Source: Micromussa lordhowensis | Lineage: Eukaryota > Cnidaria > Anthozoa > Scleractinia > Lobophylliidae | Assembly: GCA_964020085.1 (NCBI GenBank) | Contig: OZ026608.1 | Coordinates: forward strand, 440,881 to 504,880 | DNA: 64,000 nucleotides | Direction: 5' to 3' | Shown: positions 45,401-54,500 of the stretch, in pieces | Numbering within the stretch: the first letter of the stretch is position 1 | Layout: each line of letters opens with the position of its first letter | Position numbers and translations under genes: made by a program | Notes under the pieces: model-generated | Told to the model about the DNA's origin: nothing | The model's database searches: none | What the model saw: only the letters and a program-made list of their open reading frames with translations

Positions 45401-46834
45401 GTGAGAATGTTGTGTTTTGCGAAGAAAGTTTGGGAGAGAGAAAGATGAAGATGAAGATGTTGATCACTTTCAGAACGGGTTGGCCCACGAATTATATTGC
45501 TTAAAACCGCTTAAATTGCTTAAATGCATTGTAAAGTTTTTGCTGTGTTCTGGTACGCTTACTTGCGGTACGAAACCTAGACACAATGCAACGCCAGAAT
45601 GGAAAGAATTTCTGACTGGCGGGTATATAGTTGTTTTTGAAAAACCGTGCAGGTGAGTCACACAAAGTTCGTCGGACAGCTTGCAAACTCAAATCATTGA
45701 ATAAAAACGCGTGGTTCTTATGACCAAAGATCAAAATACTTAAATACTCTCGGGAGGTTTCAAATTATAACGATAATTTTTGTGGAAATTGACTATCTAT
45801 GAATTTTTGACCGCTGGGCAGCTAGTATTTTGAACAACCTTGCTCGAAAGTCACGATTTTGGTACTATGCCTGGGAGAACACCAAAACATTATTTAGAGT
45901 CGCTTGATATTTCTGAAAAAAAATTTCATTGTGGACAAAATGTCAAAACATCGAGATATCATAGTATGCCCAAGCTCGAATTTTTCCTCAACTACAAAGC
46001 CAAAATAATACACCTGAAATCGCTTGACATTTCTAAACAAAGATCTACTATTCTAAGTAATGAGGTATTTCGTGGAAATTCTATAATAATTTCAGACTGC
46101 CGGGTATCTGGTACTAGTTTTCTGAAAACACTTCCCGGCTGACGGGTATCTAGACGCAATACAATGTATAGTTTTGTTGTGTTCGGGTACGATTACTTGC
46201 GGTACGAAGCCTGAGTAAACGCTCTTAGAGGCGTCTAGTTTTCTTTACCCTAATTGTCTGACGTCAAAGTGAAATAGACGTGGAACAAATTTACTTCCTC
46301 GTTGAACTGTTTTTCTTGAAAGTTGCTTGTCATTTTTTAAATTATCCAATCTTTTCTTTAATTTTCAGGCAAACCGATGATTTACCCACAGCAGCGGAAA
46401 ACTTGTCCAATGACCGGTAAATATCTTGATACATGAAACTCATGTACAGTATATCAGTGGCGCATAGAGACACCATCAAACGTACACAACATTTGACCAT
46501 TGTAAGATGCCAATTAGTGGTGACCCTGGGCTGTCAAGCTGCAACCACAAAGGGACATCAGGAGCAAGTACATACATGACAAGACAAAGGCACTTCAGTC
46601 ACTTTGAATAGAAAGTGTTAATTTTGATGTTAAATGCTAGTAGTTGACTTTGTTGCATGTATTTTCCAGTGATGCAAAATATTGAAGCTCATATCCCTTG
46701 CCCTCGAAACTCAAAATGCAGCGACAGATAACCCTCTCCCTCCCGTCACAGAAGTTTCAAAGCATGTTTAAGATGTTTATACCTTTGCTCTCTTGCTTTA
46801 TGACAGAGATGTTTTGCTGTTCCAAGATTCCTAA
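16426..46834 (+). CDS. Gene A: CUB - ILEI - 13x F5/8C - stalk - transmembrane receptor
   Basis: A complete type I surface protein of about 2,405 residues from about 36 coding exons, all with GT-AG junctions and compatible phases. Order: signal peptide (16426-16489), CUB (18256-18612), ILEI/GG domain (19581-19739, 20915-21005, 21609-21844), thirteen discoidin domains each split over two exons (23061-42420), Pro/Thr/Ser stalk (43559-43648), membrane exon (44215-44302), and tail exons (44711-44755, 46369-46416, 46807-46834). Domains join at phase-1 boundaries, the hallmark of exon shuffling. F5/8C domains commonly bind lipids, glycans or collagen; CUB domains bind proteins, often through calcium; ILEI/GG domains occur in FAM3 cytokine-like and CEMIP/TMEM2 proteins. 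A cell-surface adhesion or recognition role is inferred. The joined model is mine from splice signals; one transcript could use fewer exons. AATAAA at 47219 is the likely polyadenylation signal. Confidence 0.85.
16605..16999. mobile_element. MITE with about 65-bp terminal inverted repeats and internal 63-bp tandem repeats
   Basis: The left end (ACTTCAGAATACCCCGCAAC, CCTCCTTAAATCTACTGCTG) is the reverse complement of the right end (CAGCAGTAGATTTAAGGAGG, GGGGTATTCTGAAGT). Between them a unit containing TAAGTGTTAAACTG, CCGCGGTCCGCAGTCCCG and GTCGATGAATAA repeats about three times. It lies in intron 1 of gene A. Confidence 0.7.
17098..17220. repeat. Dispersed repeat with GAAACGTTAG/CTAACG core, copy 1
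   Basis: Shares GTTGATAATGTGAATTG, CACCGTAAAGAGATTCG and GTTTCGAGCGTTAGCCCTTC with the copy at 19172-19290. Degenerate relatives occur near 51835-51935 and 61570-61660. Confidence 0.65.
17440..17502. repeat. Retrotransposon 3'-tail remnant
   Basis: A short hairpin-like segment (GGCCCCTTTCAGG) is followed by ACAAATAAAG and (TATG)n. Another AATAAA-like run with (TATG)n ends near 20288. These look like 3' tails of truncated LINEs or SINEs in introns of gene A. Confidence 0.45.
18256..18612 (+). CDS. Gene A exon 2: CUB domain
   Basis: A phase-1 to phase-1 exon of 119 residues. It shows CNETFRADNGGFHSPNYPQQ, DDQYCSWRITV, SFTLQAENNTDAVYVYDG and a SDNKSSYTGF close. The first disulfide pair (CNET and QYC) is present. 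The canonical second pair is not: the usual Cys-Gly before the PPP stretch reads FYGG. The acidic residues around TDAVYVYDG and the later SD suit a calcium-type CUB. Strikingly close to the CUB exons of genes B and C (TGEVLGVFYGG, then a proline run, then GIYSS), so the cassettes share a recent ancestor. Confidence 0.88.
19172..19310. repeat. Dispersed repeat with CTGACGTTTCGAGCG core, copy 2
   Basis: Second copy of the 17098-17220 repeat. It is followed by a small palindrome AAACTTCCATG/CATGGAAGTTT near 19280-19306. Confidence 0.6.
19581..21844 (+). CDS. Gene A exons 3-5: ILEI/GG domain (FAM3/CEMIP-like)
   Basis: Three exons, 19581-19739 (phase 1 to 1), 20915-21005 (1 to 2) and 21609-21844 (2 to 1), read continuously for about 162 residues. 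Family landmarks follow in order: IMVNGKDHS, RGHNVVIVDAATG, VLRSRSYDTH, KIVLVAIQDEGS, ALGALRRLGAKDP, VNFRGSFALAGYAQ. These match the strand/helix pattern of the ILEI (GG) fold of FAM3 proteins and of the N-terminal region of CEMIP/TMEM2. The domain is usually found in secreted signalling-type or carbohydrate-associated proteins. Here it sits between CUB and discoidin modules. The first exon carries extra cysteines (SEGCDD, YACGRA) before the core. Confidence 0.82.
19780..20290. repeat. Intronic inverted-repeat rich region
   Basis: TGTTTAGATGAG near 19831 answers CTCATCTAAACA near 19901. A second pair, ACGCCAAAATGAGGTG near 20060 and CACCACATTTTGACGT near 20117, is also inverted. The interval is probably one or two degraded foldback elements in an intron of gene A, ending in a (TATG)n tail. 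Confidence 0.5.
21215..21375 (+). mobile_element. tRNA-derived SINE fragment (3' part)
   Basis: Shares CCGGCAAATTTAATGCTGGG, GGGGAGTAGAAATACTCC and GAAACCGGGATAAGC with the full copies at 13484 and 59726. The tRNA-like head is missing or diverged. Confidence 0.65.
21912..21952. repeat. (AGC/AGT)n microsatellite
   Basis: Repeated CAGTAG units after the last ILEI exon, inside an intron. Confidence 0.85.
22643..22760. repeat. Imperfect (AGC)n/(GGC)n trinucleotide repeat
   Basis: A second, longer and more degenerate trinucleotide tract. It gives a poly-Leu frame on the minus strand, which is low complexity and not a gene. Confidence 0.8.
23061..24452 (+). CDS. Gene A, F5/8C domain 1
   Basis: Exons 23061-23383 and 24314-24452. 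The domain shows QISASSQWDD, LNQWLQVDLGS and then GNQDSNTVVYNEL, RISMR-type close and GCQG. Unlike the other twelve it has no cysteine before PLGMEN, although the closing Cys remains. The acceptor is ambiguous: TTTGTAG before 23061, or CCGCCAG before 23019, which would add 14 residues in frame but still no Cys. An insertion of two residues follows VATQGR. Confidence 0.8.
24665..24838. repeat. 84-bp tandem repeat, about two copies
   Basis: CACACGAGTATTACCAAGGA near 24669 recurs as CACACGAGCATTACCAAGGA 84 bases later, with flanking GGTAAACCACGATAAAGC also repeated. Intronic. Confidence 0.75.
25143..25682 (+). CDS. Gene A, F5/8C domain 2
   Basis: Exons 25143-25453 and 25544-25682. The first half is five residues shorter than most (311 against 326 nt), missing part of the loop before the first conserved Trp (here LGWTAALND). 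Both framing cysteines are present (GCMEPLGM, GCQG). Confidence 0.88.
25886..26837 (+). CDS. Gene A, F5/8C domain 3
   Basis: Exons 25886-26196 and 26699-26837. It shares the five-residue loop deletion of domain 2, suggesting the two arose by duplication of one another. Landmarks: CTAPLGMERKS, LNPWLQVDLGSDTRVTRVAT, then GNQESDSVVYNKL and the FGCPG close. Confidence 0.88.
26284..26372. repeat. Small intronic inverted repeat
   Basis: AGCTAAAGATA near 26300 answers TATCTTTAGCT near 26328, and GCCCGTGGGGAG near 26279 answers CTTCCCAAGGGC. A short foldback element. Confidence 0.5.
27349..28179 (+). CDS. Gene A, F5/8C domain 4
   Basis: Exons 27349-27674 (326 nt) and 28041-28179 (139 nt). Landmarks: CLAPVGMEKG, NPWLQVNLGS (Asn where most domains have Asp), then GNDDSATVVYNNL and YGCPG. 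Its HHVVSMRLE strand departs from the usual HISMR. Confidence 0.88.
28929..30205 (+). CDS. Gene A, F5/8C domain 5 (two extra cysteines)
   Basis: Exons 28929-29254 and 30067-30205. Typical framing cysteines plus one additional Cys in each half: SSRSCDLNQW in the first exon and SWQFCISMRM in the second. No other domain here has either, so they may form an added disulfide. Confidence 0.88.
30428..31584 (+). CDS. Gene A, F5/8C domain 6
   Basis: Exons 30428-30753 and 31446-31584. Landmarks: CVAPLGMEDRT, LNQWLQVDLGSYTRVTRLAT, then GNQDSDTIVQNKL, HISMR-type strand (NKISMRMEI) and YGCPG. Confidence 0.88.
31827..32800 (+). CDS. Gene A, F5/8C domain 7
   Basis: Exons 31827-32152 and 32662-32800. Landmarks: CIEPLGMESEA, QWLQVDLSSYSRVTRVAT, EGANSSAK at the split, GNQDSDTVVYNKL, NHISMRMELYGCPG. 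Confidence 0.88.
33083..33713 (+). CDS. Gene A, F5/8C domain 8
   Basis: Exons 33083-33408 and 33575-33713, separated by one of the shorter split introns (166 bases). Landmarks: CVTPLGMENEA, QWLQVDLGTYTRVTRVAT, GNRDSDTAVYNTL, SHISMRIEIYGCPG. Confidence 0.88.
34392..35034 (+). CDS. Gene A, F5/8C domain 9
   Basis: Exons 34392-34717 and 34896-35034. Diverged at its start (CKAPLGMAFGS) and in the core (NQWIQVDFGSYTGVTGVAT). The second half keeps ITTRYIRLLPVEWHSHISMR and YGCPG. Confidence 0.88.
35355..38055 (+). CDS. Gene A, F5/8C domain 10
   Basis: Exons 35355-35680 and 37917-38055. Its split intron is swollen to 2.2 kb by a 1.87-kb transposon. The second exon begins Leu-Phe rather than Val-Phe (CTGTTCCTTGG after CATTAG). 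Landmarks: CDAPLGMDSGA, NQWLQVDLGSYATVTKVAT, GNQDADTIMYNRL, RHISMRIEIYGCPG. Confidence 0.86.
35791..37660. mobile_element. 1.87-kb TTAA-flanked DNA transposon, non-autonomous
   Basis: Perfect 20-base terminal inverted repeats, GGTGGATGGTACCAGTTTTC at 35791-35810 and its complement at 37641-37660, are each bordered by TTAA (35787-35790 and 37661-37664). A TTAA target duplication fits the piggyBac or Kolobok superfamilies. Internal frames (such as 35857-36057) show no transposase. It sits inside the intron that splits F5/8C domain 10. Confidence 0.85.
38470..39985 (+). CDS. Gene A, F5/8C domain 11
   Basis: Exons 38470-38795 and 39847-39985. Landmarks: CVAPLGMENRV, NQWLQVDLGSYTTVTRVAT, then GNKDSDTVVLNKL, NHISMRIEIYGCPG. 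Its split intron hosts a palindromic MITE. Confidence 0.88.
39295..39588. repeat. Palindromic MITE-like element, family 1, copy 3
   Basis: Third copy of the 2111 and 12984 unit, with the same arms, GGCGCGTAGCGCC centre and right half. It is closest to copy 2 by eye. Confidence 0.8.
40300..41240 (+). CDS. Gene A, F5/8C domain 12
   Basis: Exons 40300-40625 and 41102-41240. The split is at Leu-Ala-Thr rather than Ser-Ala-Lys. Landmarks: CIIPLGMESGD, DQWLQVDLGSYTKVSRVAT, GNQNSDTVVYNIL, NHISMRIEIYGCPG. Confidence 0.88.
41565..42420 (+). CDS. Gene A, F5/8C domain 13
   Basis: Exons 41565-41890 and 42282-42420. The first acceptor follows an A-run (CATG then nine or more A, then AG) with the pyrimidine stretch TTTTCTCCTAC just upstream, so it is unusual but usable. 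The domain closes YGCFG rather than YGCPG. Confidence 0.85.
42744..43126. mobile_element. hAT-like non-autonomous element with 8-bp target duplication
   Basis: It starts CCGGGGG with a long G run and GTACTCCC, and ends GGGAGTACCCC then CCCCGGG, its imperfect complement. The direct repeat CGAAGGAA flanks it (42736-42743 and 43127-43134). Inside, CCCTATTTATGACC recurs three times. An 8-bp duplication suggests the hAT superfamily. Confidence 0.7.
43559..43648 (+). CDS. Gene A stalk exon (Pro/Thr/Ser-rich)
   Basis: After acceptor TTATTTTTAAG, a 90-nt phase-1 to phase-1 exon reads PTPAPTSPSPGTTSVVSM and closes PEANRG at GAG|GTGAAA. Composition and position match the stalk exons of genes B and C. 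It is a short exon called from composition, phase and splice sites, so moderately sure. Confidence 0.6.
43979..44075 (-). mobile_element. tRNA-derived SINE fragment
   Basis: The 3' part of the SINE family on the minus strand: CTGGAGCTCATCCCGGTTTC, TAGGAATATTTCTACTCCCC, CTGGATGGGATACTAGTCCA. Confidence 0.65.
44215..44302 (+). CDS. Gene A transmembrane exon
   Basis: After CTTTCTACAG, a phase-1 to phase-2 exon reads GGNVVAIVVPVM followed by a run of Leu, Ile and Val ending VGLFFWKR. This is a single-pass helix with a basic stop-transfer. Similar in length, phase and opening (NVVAIVVPV against NVVAVVVPV) to the membrane exon of gene B. Confidence 0.85.
44711..46834 (+). CDS. Gene A cytoplasmic tail exons
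   Basis: Three small exons in phase 2: 44711-44755 (RRYGKDLNIKPVVFK), 46369-46416 (QTDDLPTAAENLSND) and 46807-46834 (DVLLFQDS then TAA). The tail is about 40 residues, with no catalytic domain. VLLFQDS is a weak dileucine-like sorting candidate. Each exon is short, so the chain rests on consistent phases and splice sites. Confidence 0.6.
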
Positions 46835-47240
46835 CGCATTCTGCAACGATGAAGACAGATAGCTCTGACACCATGATCATCCTGATAATCGTGTTTTAAG
46901 TTTACTATATTTGCAACTGTTCACCAATCATGAGCAACAAGATGGACCTTCAAATAACTTTTTGGTGAAAATGTACTGTTGGCCTAACGCTGTCAATGCA
47001 AGTTGTTTGAATTGAAATTGAAATTGAACTTGAACTTAAAAATAAGCTGCCTGTGTGCCATACTATTATTTTTCTTGCGACTTAATTTTGGTACGTTTTG
47101 GGTAGCGTTTTCTAAGTTAACACTAGCTTATACTCAGTCTTGCTGTAGCCACTTGCTGCCATATCACTCAGCTTGCATGAAGTATTAATGTATGTTTAAG
47201 TGTGTAGTCATTTTATCAAATAAACCAGGCAAACACACAA
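46835..47240 (+). other. Gene A 3' UTR
   Basis: From the TAA at 46832-46834 to just past AATAAA at 47219-47224. Confidence 0.55.
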
Positions 47241-47934
47241 TATTGTCTTTGATCATCAATTATAATGAATTAACTGTAGTCCTGGTGGTTTGAAATAACG
47301 CCACTTGCGGTCTCACACTTGTACTGTAATGACTGATTTATTAGCACGGCTACTCGTGATGTTGGTGCGTCATCATTTAGTCGATCTTTCGCGTAAGGAA
47401 ATGTATGGACGGCTTGCGTCTGCGGAAAAAAATTGAACCTGGTTCAACTTTTCCGGCACATGCAAGCTACTCGCACATTTTCTCTATTGTATTCCAGGTT
47501 TCTCAACGCGTGCAAAATAACGCGACAGTAATAAGTTTACCTTAATACACCCGCCTGTCACTTTTTTTGCGTTTGATTGCAAAAAAAAAAGAGCCTTGAT
47601 ACGACCAGACGCACCTGATATGACGCCGAAGCGTGCCAAAAAGTCACGATTAGGTATAAATATAAGTCAAGTGCTTACCTTACTGGATAGCACTCTTTGT
47701 CTTAATTTTTAGTTACAAAGTAACGGACTTCTCTGTTTTGTGCTTCATTGGTACGCTTCTGAGTAGTGCACCTTTTGTTTTTGTGTTTTATTGTTGTGTC
47801 AGTCGCGAGGCCTTTGATTGTGATTTGAATTTAATATATATACAATAAGCACAGCAAGCTAAATCCTACTTAGTGATGATAACAAAGAACTCAAGTTGCT
47901 GTGAGGGATCCTGACAGATTATTTCTATAGAATC
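47241..47934. other. Intergenic spacer between genes A and B
   Basis: No frame of interest. The tandem duplication unit carrying genes B and C starts near 47935. Confidence 0.4.
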
Positions 47935-48389
47935 GGTTGATTTCGCTTTTGAAGCGCCCAAGTGAGTCTCACTTGGCTTGCAATCGGGCGCTTGTTGTTT
48001 AAGTTTTTTTGTCCACGAGATGCCCGCTAGTCCCCTTCGCAGACATCCCCCAAAAAAAAGGTTGCGAAGGAGACTACTGATATGTGCACAGTGTCCGGGA
48101 GAAAGTTCCCGTGCGACTTTATTGTGTTTAAGGAAACTAATTAGCAAAATTCCGGCGGATAGTTACGCAATCTAATTTATTCATTCGCAAGGTGTTACAG
48201 TCTCAGCTTATATAAGATTTAGCATATTTAAGACAGTCGAATTTATTGCCTTTTTCGAGAGATTTCGAAGACTAGGTTTCGTTTAATGAAAGTTCTGCGA
48301 AACAAACAGTCTAATGATTGCTTTTTAAAAACGTGAAACTCGAGTAACTGTAGTTTCTATGTATTTGTAATGTATAATATATTAATTTA

Positions 48390-48518
48390 TTCATGATCTA
48401 TGTAATGCACATTTCAGCCTGGACGTGCTTGTATTTCTGAGAAACCGAAAGGCCATTATGGCGTAAACATGGAACTCTTTGCGCTCGCTGTTTAACTTAG
48501 CTGCACTGGTATACGTTT
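48390..48518 (+). promoter_or_regulatory. Gene B 5' leader with two short uORFs
   Basis: Upstream of the leader ATG lie a two-codon uORF (ATGGCGTAA, 48458-48466) and an eight-codon uORF (48469-48495, reading MELFALAV). Both are kept at the equivalent place in gene C (56871-56879 and 56882-56908). CACATTTCAG near 48410 could be a 5'-UTR splice acceptor, also kept. Confidence 0.45.
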
Positions 48519-51500
48519 ATGGAACCAGACACGATGCTATTGCAAACTTTATGTGTAGTAACTGTTCTGTTCAGTCTGCAATCATCAGGTAGGTTTAATT
48601 AGCATGTAGATGAGACTCCATAGACATAACAAGCTGGAAAAATGTAAACAATCGTGGCTCGAGGCTGAAACTACATTCCTGTCTTTGACAACATTAGTTA
48701 GCATTGTTTCTGATAACAGGTTAGGGAAATAACTGTAAGAGAAATCATTTAGTTCAATCAAAAGACGTAGCGAAAGACAAAAAGTGATCCTGGCCGCGAT
48801 AATTATCGCATTTAACAGAAAAAGATGGCCGTGCATACATCGTATACTTCTACTGAAAAGTAACGACTTTCGAAAGTAGCGACCATTTTAAAAGAAGCGA
48901 GGGTTTTTAGGAAATCTTGTTAGCGGATGTACTGACCCTCGGATAGCAACGCTGCCTTTCAGTCAAGTACGCACTACAAACCTGACTTGGTATCAGAGAA
49001 AGAGGAACAACAGACAGAAGAAGCGGTACAAAACAGATGTGACGTGACACAATTTCAAGGGGGATGTATAATTACATTATACCAGGTTCGATATTTTCAT
49101 CTCACTAGATAAAACAAGGAATGTTTCTTTCGGTAGAGTATGGTACACGTTTTAAAACTAACCATTGTTATTTTGTAAAATTTGAATTTTAGAAAAAGAA
49201 ATCGTTGGATAACAAACCTTTTATTAGACGCTTTGATGTGTGGTATCGCTGAGAATTTTTACTCGTTGTTTGTATTTTCACTCGCCCTACGGGCTGATCA
49301 AAGTACTGCACAAATCGTAAAAATACACAGTGATACTACACACCAAAACGTCTAACAAGATATATTTGCTAGGAATCATGTAAATTTGGCGGGATATTCT
49401 CGGAACGTTGAACTGAAGTATCCAATCCGTGATCACTAGTGCGCGGGTATGGAGCATTTGTTTACGCAAGTTCAGTGGACGCCAATCGAACTCAATCGCT
49501 CAAAACGTATACTATTTATGCAAATCGAACGGATTTCTACGCTTTTGTGCCGTTATACATGACCTGGAGAGTAACAACGCAGGTTTTGAACGTGTAATAA
49601 TCACATTTTGGCGGCTTTTTATATCCTTTTTACACTCTTTTTGATATAACAATATTGTTTTTCCGGCCCAGGCTGAATACTCTTAACTCTTGTGAATATT
49701 CTTACATCATAGTGTATGGCATTTCTGTTTTATTGGCTTTGATGGCATTGTAGAGATTTGTCGATTGTCCGTTCACCTTGAGATTAATTTACAGGCTCTA
49801 TTCAATGGCCAGCTGAAACATATGGATTACCCAAACCTAAAGCCGGGTGTCCTCGGGCTGCAGGCTTTCGTTGGCAGACGGGATGGAGGCTTCAGCGTGA
49901 TATATACCATTATCAAAATATCGGTTCAGAATCAAACAACTCAAGGTCACTGGAATTCCACATTGATGGAACAGTAGATAACATCACAGTTAATAGATCG
50001 TTCTGCATGAAAGAAGACGCCACAAAGGACTTCATGTATAAGCGACCCACGTGGCCACGAGGTTCGTCATGTGCGATGCTTTCTTAGCTAGCTTGTTTTC
50101 AGGGACGATTTAGGTTGGGGGGGGGGTGGATGGGTAGTTTGCCACGACCCCTTTTGGAGAAGAAAAGCATACAAAAACTGAAAAAGATTGTGAATGTTAT
50201 GGCAAAAATAAAGCCAAACGCTCTAAAGGGGTGAAAAGGGTCAGCAGCATGAAGCGACTAGCAATATTTCTTCTCCCCCTGGATGGGATGCTAGTCCATC
50301 GCAGGATTACCCCCAGCATTAAATTCGCTGGTATCCATTTGTACACCTGGATGGAGAGAGGCACTGCGAGAGTAACGTGTCTTGCCCAAGAACACAACAC
50401 AATGTCCCCGACTAGGGGCTCGACCCCAGACCGCTCGATCCGGAGTCGAGCGCACTTACCACGAGTGAACCGCGCCTCCCTTCCCTCTGGACGGGTTCTT
50501 CTTTGTATTGTGTACTTTGTAGCATTGCTAGTATCTGTGGTGTAACAGTTTTCAATTAGATTCCAACTCTGAAATTGCAACATTTTTGGCGCATGCCCCA
50601 TTGATTCTGCAGGGTACCGGTCATCCCCGTTATCCGCCGCTGTGTTCTATTCAACATTCAGCTCGATATAGTTATTTCTTAAATGGAATCTTACACTCAT
50701 TGCAGGGAAATACTGCATTTATAAAGGAAACGATCCTTGCCCTAAAGGTTTGACATTTGGATGGGTCTTCTGGGAGGACAGCTATGATAACGATAAACAT
50801 GATGGATTTCTTCCTGATGGCGTTTACTGGACGTTTACAGAGATTCGCTTCTGTTGTAGAACAGACGGAGATAAAGACCAACCTATCCTGCTTCCTTCTC
50901 AATCTCCATTTTTTCTCCTGGCTTACGAGTCCGCGAAATGCCAGATGGTTTACTGGGCAGTAGCTAGTCTGGAGTGGATATATTATTTTACACATAACAA
51001 GGAGGACGACCAACGAAATGGCTCGTATCCTTACAACGCTGGAAAAATGCACCCCACCATTTATTACTGCTACTACCAGGGTGAGAAAACATATATTAGT
51101 GCGAAGATTTTTCCTAAGCAGCTGAACTCTGAAATCGAAAAAGGACTGCATGACTCCCCATAGCAAAACCACTATAGATGACAATTATCAAACGAATTCA
51201 TCCTTCTCTATAGAGCAATGTCACTCTCATAGTTTACCAATTCCAATTCCAAACCTCTCCACCAGTTAAAACTCCCAGATATATAGGAAGAGATTATTTT
51301 TAATAGTAACAGCGACCATATTTTTTCCAGTAAAATTAAAGTGGCAATTAGTTTCTAGAATCACTGCGAAAATAACTCCATCGCGATTGACTAAGAGCGG
51401 GCCAATTTATCGTTCATTTTTAATTAGCACCGCAGTGCAAATTAAAGCAGGCGCGTTCGTAATTTTTTGGGGGTGAAATGAGTACTCGAGCAATTAAGCA

Positions 51501-54500
51501 ATTAAGGTTTTTCGTGATATTTGAAAAGCCTTTCTAATTGTACTCGGCTAAAGGCTGGTGCAATTTTGGGAGAAATTTCAAATATCATCCGTAGAATAAA
51601 TCCTTAATTGTACTGGCATTCATAAGATTACCTATACAGACCTTATTCCAAAATGGCCACTATTTTAGTGGTCTTTTGTTTGCCTTAAAATTAGCCCTTG
51701 TTGCCTCATTCTTAAACTCGAAATTCAAAAGAATATTTTCCCTTGAACGAGGCAACAAGGGCTAATTTGCAAGCAAACAAAAGAACACTAAAATGGCAGC
51801 CATTTTGGAATAAGGTGTATTCATCGACTTGAAACTGATAACGATAAATTAACCGCCGTAGTGTGTTGAAACTGACGTTTTGAGCATTAACCGTTCGTCC
51901 GTGTCTTTGCTTTGACGAAAAGCTTACGCTTTAAACATCGACTTGAAGTTGACAAAGAGTTCCTTTTTTTGTTTTGTTTTTAAGGATGTAACAAAACCTT
52001 GACGGCCGTCAGTGGCACCCTCAAGTCACCAAACTATCCAAAACATTATCCGAATGGACAGTACTGTTCGTGGAAGATCATTGTTAACAAAACACAACAA
52101 ATACACTTAGTATTTAAAAGCTTTAGCTTGCAAACAGAGAAATTCACTGACGAGCTACGTGTTTATGATGGAGAAAATGAAACAGGGGAGGTGTTGGGAG
52201 TGTTTTACGGAAGTCACCCTCCCCCTAAGGAGGGAATCTACTCTTTATCAAGCCGGATGTTTTTAATATTCAAATCAGACAAGACAGACTCGTACACCGG
52301 CTTCAGCGCTTCTTATGATGTTGGCAACAAAACGGGTAAGTCTTATTAGCTTCCGGAGTTTTGTTTGTTATATTCAGTTTACTTAAAAAAAAGTAAGAAC
52401 CTCTCAGTTCTTATTGGTTGTTTGGTACCACGTGACAACCTACGACAGCACAGATAATCCCTAGTTTAGTTTTCTTTCGTTCAATTTTGTCGTTCAGCGT
52501 ATTTTTAACCTTTTTGTCACGGCAAAAATCAGTACACATACGTGTAAATTGTAATAGTTTTTGGAGCCAAAATGTAACTATATGCAGTGTTCTATTGGGA
52601 AATGATAACCTTTCAAAACTTTTGTACTATTCTCTTGTCAAATTAACTTACTGTTTCCGTCATATATATTAGTTCCTCGAGTCACAACTACGAAAGCACC
52701 AACCCTGTCAGCACGTATAACGTCACCGCAGTTCCTTACTTCTAAAACCTCTATAGGCTCAAAAGTGACGTCATCGTCCACTGTTACTTCTTCAATAACA
52801 CAAACTTCAAAAGTGACGACCTCGTCTTTTGTTCCTACCACGACTGCAAACACCTCAACGTTAACGTCATCGTCCTCTACACAAGCTTCGGAAATGGCGT
52901 CCTCGTCTTATGTTATTTCTATGACCCCGCAGACTCCAGAAGTAACGCATTTATCTCCGATTACTCCTACAGCAGATACGATGATAAAAACGACACCCAG
53001 AGGAAAACCGTGGACATCAACAACTAAAGTGTCGCCAAAGATAGGTAGAAAAAAATGATAAAACAGTTTTAGTACCCCACTTTTCAAGAGTCTACTTTTT
53101 ATAAGTAGTACTAAGGGTTATGGTAGCGAGCCTTTTCTGCTTTTTTGGGGAAAAATGATTCGTGTTCGTCGTGAGATTTTCGTAAATGGTTTGTTTGACA
53201 TTAAGACCACGAGCTCTAAGTTGCTATAGACTAATAGCTGGCGACGGTGATGCCCTGAGTCAACCACGGAAGTTGAACAAAACCGAGAGCGAACAATTGG
53301 CCAGTGGCTCCGCCATCATTTACCTATCGTGGACCATACACAAAAACAGTTTTGTTTTCAGAGTTCTGCCTTGCGCATATTAAACAGGGAAAAACGTACT
53401 TGCGTATCTACGAAATTATCACAGTTAAATAGAATTATTGTCTCCTTATGAATGAGGTTTGTTGCTAAGTGCAGTTATCTAAAATTCAAATTGATAGTGA
53501 CATGGTAACTGAGATTGCTACATACTGAGGAAAATCTAAATCGAATGGCCAGAATGATTGACAATCCAAAACAACTCTTTTATTCCAGGATATAACGAAA
53601 CCCTAACTGCAGCCAATGGCACTTTCCAGTCACTAAACTGTCCAAGAAAGTACCGGAATGGACAGTACTGCTTCTGGAGAATCACGGTTGTCACAGCGCA
53701 ACAAATCTACTTAATCTTCTCAAGCTTTAGTTTGCAAAATGAGGATAACACAGACGCGTTATATGTGTATGATGGAGATAATGCGACAGGGGAGGCATTA
53801 CAAGTGTTTTACGGCGATCACCCTCCCCCACAGGAAGGAATCTGCATCTCCTCAAACAAGATATTTATGGTATTCAAATCAGACAAGGCGGGATCGTTCT
53901 ACGGCTTCAGCGCTTCATATTATGGTGTTAGAAATTCGGGTAAGTGTTTATTGGCCCTTGTACGGCCGTTTTTGCGAAATAAATGATGTTTTATTTAAAA
54001 TATCGAACTGACATAAAAGAGGCGAGTATTTATTCATTCTGATTGCACATAAGAAAGCTTGGCATTCGACGAACCAATAGTCAGACAATACACACTGTTA
54101 TTATAGTTGGGTACTTGGCATGCAAGTGATACCCTTCCATAAGTTGCAATTTTTAAAATTAAAAATTTAAAAAGTGACACTATCTTCCACGAAAATTAGA
54201 GCCCTGTGCCATCGCGGCCCCAAATACTCCAGGATTATATTCAGCATATGAGCCGTCAAAGGAAAGTGGAAAGAAGAATGAAAGAAAACAAGCACAGAGA
54301 AAAGGTAAAAATGACTCAATTTTCCTCTGCTAAGGTGATAATCTTCACTTCTCATAGAGGTGACTCGAAGGTGACTAGTACACCTGAAAGGTCAAATTCG
54401 AGTCAAGACAGTTTCTAGAATAGTGAGAAAATGATCATTGAGTCCAAGACTATAGACTATTTGAGATGTAACCAGGAGGGTATGGGTAGCATATTACATA

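Noticed and set aside
54175..54420. Possible further stalk exon between CUB 2 and the membrane exon, with a related sequence in gene C
   Set aside because: No phase-1 acceptor and donor pair keeps an open frame in both copies; similarity is explained by the tandem duplication.
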